From an uncultured Campylobacter sp. (lineage in GTDB: Bacteria > Campylobacterota > Campylobacteria > Campylobacterales > Campylobacteraceae): a stretch of DNA of 17,443 nt. Below, in pieces: positions 13,750 to 17,443 of this stretch. The position numbers were made by a program, and so were the translations under genes. Each line of letters begins with the position of its first letter. The first letter of the stretch is position 1. Under the pieces are notes generated by a model. It had not been told where the DNA came from, searched no databases, and saw only the letters and a list, made by a program, of their open reading frames with translations. Where the stretch lies: positions 1 through 17,443 of the forward strand of contig NZ_CALIJA010000081.1 of NCBI RefSeq assembly GCF_938017615.1. The letters run 5' to 3'.

Positions 13750-15752
13750 CCTACGATGAATACAGATCCGCCGTAGATACGCTAAATGCGTGGGCGCGGG
13801 CATATTACACCGACGATAAGCCAATCGCGAGCGACGAGGAGTACGACGAACTTTATTCGCAAGCGGAGAAATTCGAGCAGCAAAACCCCGAGCTCGCGCT
13901 GCCCTACTCGCCTACGCGGCGCATCGGAGGCGCGATCAGCGAGGGCTTTTCCAAACTCGCTCACGGCGCGCAGATGTGGTCGATGGAGGATATTTTCGAC
14001 GACGCGGACCTTTTGGCGTGGCTAGCTCGCGGCGAGAAGAGCGGCGCGCAGTTTTACGTCGAGCCGAAATTTGACGGCGCGAGCTTAAATTTAACCTACG
14101 AAGGCGGCGTGCTGATAAGCGCGGCGACGCGCGGCGACGGGCTTATAGGCGAGGACGTGACGCAAAACGCAAGAGCGATCAAATCGGTGCCGCTTCAGAT
14201 CCCCTACGCGCAAAGGATCGAGATCCGCGGCGAGACGCTGATCGCAAAGAGCGATTTTGACGCGCTAAACGACGAGCGCGCCGCAAACGGCGAGAGCTTA
14301 TTTTCAAACCCGCGCAACGCCGCCGCGGGGAGCCTGCGCCAGCTGGATAGCGCGATCGTAGCGAAGCGGAAGCTAAAATTTATCCCATGGGGAGTGGGCG
14401 AGCATTCGTTAGACTTTGCGCTGCACTCGCAGATAATGGAGTTCGTGCGTAGCCTAGGTTTTTTGCGCGACGAGTTTTGCCGCATCTGCAAGAGCGCAAG
14501 CGAGATCAGGAGCGCGTACGAGGCGCTGCATAGCATGCGCGCGAGCAAAGACCTGATGCTAGACGGCATGGTAATCCGCGTAAACGAGCTTTCAAAGTGC
14601 GCCCAGATGGGCTATACGGTGAAATTTCCGCGCTTTATGGTCGCGTACAAATTTCCCGCGGTCGAAAAGGTAACGCGGCTGTGCGAGATCAATCTGCAGG
14701 TCGGCCGCACCGGCGCGGTCACCCCCGTAGCCGTCGTGGATAGCGTAAATATCGATGGTGCGAACGTTTCAAACGCGACGCTTCATAATTTCGACGAGAT
14801 CGCGAGACTTGGGCTGATGAAAAACGATTTCGTAGGCATCATCCGTAGCGGCGACGTGATTCCTAAGATCACGAGCGTTTATAAACAGCGCAGAGACGGC
14901 ACGCAGAGCGAAATTTTGCGCCCGGATCGCTGCCCGGTTTGCGGCGAGAAATTACTTGACGAAGGCGCGCTCATAAAGTGTCAAAACCTCGATTGCAAGG
15001 CGCGCGTGATAGGCTCGCTGATCTATTTCTGCTCCAAAAAATGCATGAATATCGAAGGGCTAAGCGACGCGACGATTACGCAGCTTTTTGAAAGCGGCAA
15101 AATTTCAAAAATTGGCGATATTTACGCCCTCAGCGCGCAGGATTTGGCGGATCTTGAGGGCTTTGCGGATAAAAAAATTTCAAATCTTTTGGGCGCGATA
15201 AATGCGAGCAAAAACGCGCCGCTTGAGCGCTTCATCGCTTCTTTGGGGATCGAGCACATCGGCGAGGTGGCTGCGCGCAAGATCGCCGCGGCATTCGGGC
15301 AGGATTGGCTGGATGCGAGCGAGGATGAAATTCTGCGACTGGAAGGCTTTGGAGAAGCGATGGCGAGGAGCCTAGCGGAGTTTTGTAAGATAAATCGCGA
15401 AAAAATTCTAAATCTAAGCGAAATCATCACGCCGCGTGCACCCCAGACGCAGACCGCCAAAAGCGCCTTCACCGACCGCAGCGTCGTTATCACCGGCACG
15501 CTCAGCCGTCCGCGCGACGAGTTTAAGGCCAGACTTTTGGCGATGGGCGCGAAGGTGCAGGGCTCGGTATCTGCCAAGACCGACTTCGTGCTTGCAGGCG
15601 CAGAAGCGGGCTCCAAGCTGCAAAAAGCTCGCTCGCTTGGCGTGCGGGTGATCGACGAGAGCGAGTTTGAAGCGATTGCGAGCCTGGCGACGCCCGGTGC
15701 AAATTCACCCGGCAGGAGCGAGCCCCAAACGCTTGCGGGGAGCGGCGAGTGA
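13746..15752 (+). CDS. ligA: NAD-dependent DNA ligase
   Basis: LigA seals nicks in duplex DNA using NAD. The 668-residue protein shows all domains in order. The N-terminal Ia domain binds NMN (YYTDDKPIASDEEYDELY, about 20-37). The adenylation domain has the lysine motif EPKFDGAS (Lys108), then ATRGDG and NPRNAAAGSLRQLD. The OB fold includes VGRTGAVTPVAVVD and IIRSGDVIPKI. A four-Cys zinc finger follows (Cys396, 399, 412, 417), then helix-hairpin-helix repeats (about 440-560) and a BRCT domain (about 574-645). A Pro/Gly/Ser-rich tail of about 24 residues after BRCT is extra. The start overlaps the preceding small ORF (ATGA) with a poor ribosome site, so translational coupling is likely. Its stop overlaps the GTG of the next ORF. 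Confidence 0.97.
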   Translation: MTYDEYRSAVDTLNAWARAYYTDDKPIASDEEYDELYSQAEKFEQQNPELALPYSPTRRIGGAISEGFSKLAHGAQMWSMEDIFDDADLLAWLARGEKSGAQFYVEPKFDGASLNLTYEGGVLISAATRGDGLIGEDVTQNARAIKSVPLQIPYAQRIEIRGETLIAKSDFDALNDERAANGESLFSNPRNAAAGSLRQLDSAIVAKRKLKFIPWGVGEHSLDFALHSQIMEFVRSLGFLRDEFCRICKSASEIRSAYEALHSMRASKDLMLDGMVIRVNELSKCAQMGYTVKFPRFMVAYKFPAVEKVTRLCEINLQVGRTGAVTPVAVVDSVNIDGANVSNATLHNFDEIARLGLMKNDFVGIIRSGDVIPKITSVYKQRRDGTQSEILRPDRCPVCGEKLLDEGALIKCQNLDCKARVIGSLIYFCSKKCMNIEGLSDATITQLFESGKISKIGDIYALSAQDLADLEGFADKKISNLLGAINASKNAPLERFIASLGIEHIGEVAARKIAAAFGQDWLDASEDEILRLEGFGEAMARSLAEFCKINREKILNLSEIITPRAPQTQTAKSAFTDRSVVITGTLSRPRDEFKARLLAMGAKVQGSVSAKTDFVLAGAEAGSKLQKARSLGVRVIDESEFEAIASLATPGANSPGRSEPQTLAGSGE

Positions 15753-16318
15753 AGGTTTTTTGCTCGGCGCCAAACCCGCACGCAAACGGCGCGGGATTAA
15801 ATTTTAAAAGCAATCTCCGCCCTGCGGCGCTTGCGTGTTTTATGAAGCGCGAGAATTTTAAAAATTTTGTAGTGCACGAGCAAGCGGCAAAAGCGACAAA
15901 TCGAGCGGTCGGCGCTAGATCACAGGTCTTCGAGGCGCGTGCAAAAGCGGCAGACCGAGAGGCGATTTCTGCTAGGCGGGCGGGCTCCGCTTGCCGCGGC
16001 GCCAAGACGGCGAGCGCAATGTCGATAGATGCGACTGCAAGCAAGAATATTTCAAATTTTGCGCCACTCAAACACTGCGCCGATAGGAAAAATTTTAAAA
16101 TTTTCGCTAGCGGCAAGATAAAATTTACAACGCACGGCGAGCCGAAACCTGCAACGCACAGTATGGTTAAATTTACGGCGCGGCGCAGGCTAAAGTTTGA
16201 GCCTTGCGGCACTGCTACGCGCGACTTTGCTTTGTGCGATAGAATTTTAAACCCAAAGCCGCGCAAAAGCCGCGCAAGCTTTAAAATTTCATCGCGGCGC
16301 GGAGAAAAGACAAAATGA
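15749..16318 (+). CDS. Low-complexity bridging ORF between ligA and tlyA
   Basis: This 189-codon ORF starts with GTG on the ligA stop (GTGA, GGGGAG ribosome site 6 nt upstream) and ends on the tlyA start (ATGA). No family is recognised. The product is very basic (Lys, Arg), Ala-rich and low complexity, with recurring AAATTT-coded bits (FKNFVV, KNFKIFA, IKFTTH, VKFTAR, LKFEP). It has six scattered Cys and no membrane or signal segment. In C. jejuni a membrane protein gene (Cj0587) sits at this place, but this ORF does not look like a membrane protein. The exact 4-nt overlaps at both ends and absence of stops over 570 nt argue that the frame is kept open. A role as a coupling spacer or a nucleic-acid-binding basic protein are both guesses. 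The long antisense ORF here (15523-16476) is judged a shadow. Confidence 0.5.
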   Translation: MKVFCSAPNPHANGAGLNFKSNLRPAALACFMKRENFKNFVVHEQAAKATNRAVGARSQVFEARAKAADREAISARRAGSACRGAKTASAMSIDATASKNISNFAPLKHCADRKNFKIFASGKIKFTTHGEPKPATHSMVKFTARRRLKFEPCGTATRDFALCDRILNPKPRKSRASFKISSRRGEKTK

Positions 16319-17443
16319 GATTTGATCTGCTCGTCGCAAACACGCTTAAAATCAGCAGAAATCAGGCCGCCGCGCTGATAAAACAGGATAAAATTTTGCT
16401 GCGTGGCTCCGTGCAAAACAGACCCTCCGCGCAGATCGCGCCCGAGCAGAGCGGCGAAATCAGCGCGATTGATCAAATTTACGTAAGCAGGGGCGCGCTC
16501 AAGCTTGCAGGCTTTTTGGACGAGCTTGCCGAAAACGGGCTTTTGGCAAGCTGCAGCGTAAATTTGCCTAACTCGGCAGCAGAAATTTCAAAGCCATGCA
16601 GCGGCGCAAAGAGCGCAGATAATAAATCGACAGCGACGCAAAGAGCGGGTGAGGTAGCGACGCAAATTTCAAATGTAGATTTTGCGGCTACGGATAAAAT
16701 TTTAGGCGCGAACGAGGCTGATAAAATTCCAAGCGCGGCCGTCACGACGACAAGGAGCGCGAAAGCGACTACCGAGGCGATCCGCAGCGTAAAAACTAAT
16801 GCCGATACGGCAGGACTTTTGCAAACGGACGCAGACGCTGAAACGGCAGAGATTTTAAATGCGGCGAAAGCCTCCAAATCGGGCGGCAATGCGGGCGCGT
16901 GCCGCAACGAAGGCGGCGCGGAGCCGGTACAAATAAAGCCCTTGCAAAAAGATATTTTAAATTTAGCGGGAGCCGATGTTTTGGACGTGGGCAGCAGCAC
17001 GGGCGGGTTCGTGCAAATTTTACTTCAGCGTGGCGCAAAGAGCGTGACCGCGCTTGACGTCGGTAGCTCGCAGCTAAGCGAAATTTTGCGACGCGATCCC
17101 CGCGTGATCGTACGCGAAAACACCGACATTAGGGAGTTTGCGAGCGAGAAAAAATTCGATCTCATCACCTGCGACGTGAGCTTCATCTCGCTAAATTTGA
17201 TCTTAAAAAGCCTCACTAGCCTCGCAAAAAGCGCTCTCATCGTGCTATTTAAGCCGCAATTTGAAGTCGGCGCGGAGGCGAAGCGAAATAAAAAAGGGGT
17301 GCTCAAAGACGAAAAAGCGGCGCGCGGCGCGCGGATGAAATTTGAGCGGCTATGCGCCGAGCTGGGGCTTGCCGCCAGGGCGGCGGAGGTGCGCGCCTCG
17401 GCGGCCGCCTGGGTCGGCTCGCTGGGGCAGGGCGCCTCGGTGC
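16315..17443 (+). CDS. tlyA: TlyA-family rRNA 2'-O-methyltransferase with a large insert, cut by right edge
   Basis: The frame is open from ATG 16315 to the window end (376 codons, no stop). TlyA proteins 2'-O-methylate cytidine in 16S and/or 23S rRNA; loss gives capreomycin resistance in several species, Campylobacter included. Residues 1-65 are the S4 RNA-binding domain (MRFDLLVANTLKISRNQAA, then IYVSRGALKL). The FtsJ-like domain starts near 210: SAM motif VLDVGSSTGGF (222-232), ALDVGSSQL (246-254), CDVSFISL (286-293) and FKPQFEVG (312-319). Lys63, Asp287 and Lys313 fit the catalytic set; the last Glu lies beyond the window. Between the domains about 130 residues (77-207) are low complexity. 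The usual total is about 250 residues. The ATG overlaps the preceding stop (ATGA) with a GGAGAAAAG ribosome site. Confidence 0.92.
   Translation, partial: MRFDLLVANTLKISRNQAAALIKQDKILLRGSVQNRPSAQIAPEQSGEISAIDQIYVSRGALKLAGFLDELAENGLLASCSVNLPNSAAEISKPCSGAKSADNKSTATQRAGEVATQISNVDFAATDKILGANEADKIPSAAVTTTRSAKATTEAIRSVKTNADTAGLLQTDADAETAEILNAAKASKSGGNAGACRNEGGAEPVQIKPLQKDILNLAGADVLDVGSSTGGFVQILLQRGAKSVTALDVGSSQLSEILRRDPRVIVRENTDIREFASEKKFDLITCDVSFISLNLILKSLTSLAKSALIVLFKPQFEVGAEAKRNKKGVLKDEKAARGARMKFERLCAELGLAARAAEVRASAAAWVGSLGQGASV
16543..16935 (+). other. Low-complexity insert inside tlyA
   Basis: About 131 codons (residues 77-207) separate the S4 domain from the methyltransferase domain. Composition is dominated by Ala, Thr, Ser, Asp, Lys and Glu. 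It holds AAATTT-type modules coding AEISK, TQISNV, TDKILG, ADKIPS and AEILNA, the same family as in lpxK. GATAAAATT copies at 16693 and 16720 are 27 nt apart, in frame. No stop or frameshift is present. Confidence 0.75.

Noticed and set aside
15122..15781. 219-codon minus-strand ORF opposite ligA
   Set aside because: It is fully antisense to the HhH and BRCT parts of ligA, with Ser/Ala-rich shadow composition.
15523..16476. 317-codon minus-strand ORF across the end of ligA, the bridging ORF and the start of tlyA
   Set aside because: It is antisense to ligA and tlyA, which have clear families; its product has no recognisable domain and GC-rich codons leave few stops on the opposite strand.
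16479..17000. 173-codon minus-strand ORF opposite tlyA
   Set aside because: Antisense to the tlyA insert and SAM motif; composition mirrors the low-complexity plus-strand sequence.

Overview
The window looks like chromosomal DNA of a Campylobacter or close epsilonproteobacterial relative. The evidence is the gene run MBL hydrolase, nadE, lpxK, thrC, kdsB, which matches C. jejuni, plus epsilon-type NadE and LpxK sequences and T-rich promoters with a TATAAT or TAAAAT -10 box and no clear -35. Coding DNA is GC-rich but studded with AAATTT and AAAATTTTA words. That suggests one of the higher-GC oral Campylobacter (C. gracilis, C. showae or C. rectus type); the species is an inference.

Left third (1-5030) is all on the minus strand and is accessory in character. 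It holds a secreted protein cut by the left edge, a small secreted low-complexity protein, a 411-residue secreted protein built from Trp-containing repeats that resembles the edge gene, a 233-residue secreted helical protein, and a transglutaminase-like cysteine protein. The gaps between them are long (about 310-470 nt) and full of AT-word repeats. Two good terminators and three promoter candidates mark transcript ends.

Middle (5031-7233): divergent from the transglutaminase gene lies cmoB (tRNA wobble-uridine modification). A 507-nt gap holding a perfect 10-bp tandem repeat separates it from a convergent MBL-fold hydrolase.

Right half (7234-17443) is one long plus-strand operon: nadE, a DegT-family gene lacking the PLP lysine, lpxK, argB, thrC, kdsB, a 62-codon bridging ORF, ligA, a 189-codon bridging ORF, tlyA (cut by the right edge). 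It mixes NAD synthesis, lipid A/Kdo synthesis, arginine and threonine synthesis, DNA ligation and rRNA 2'-O-methylation. Most junctions are overlaps or short gaps, so translation is probably coupled throughout.

The most unusual signal is that housekeeping genes carry extra low-complexity segments at domain junctions: about 54 residues in LpxK, 47 in ThrC and 130 in TlyA. The kdsB-ligA and ligA-tlyA gaps are filled by low-complexity ORFs that overlap both neighbours by 4-11 nt and keep the frame open. Inserts, bridges and intergenic gaps share one vocabulary of AAATTT-centred words (for example GATRAAATTTCAAAT, read as D-E/K-I-S-N). This looks like a lineage-wide sequence-expansion process tolerated when in frame. 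AAATTT is also a case of RAATTY, the motif whose methylation governs DNA acceptance during C. jejuni transformation, so an uptake-related role is a testable alternative.
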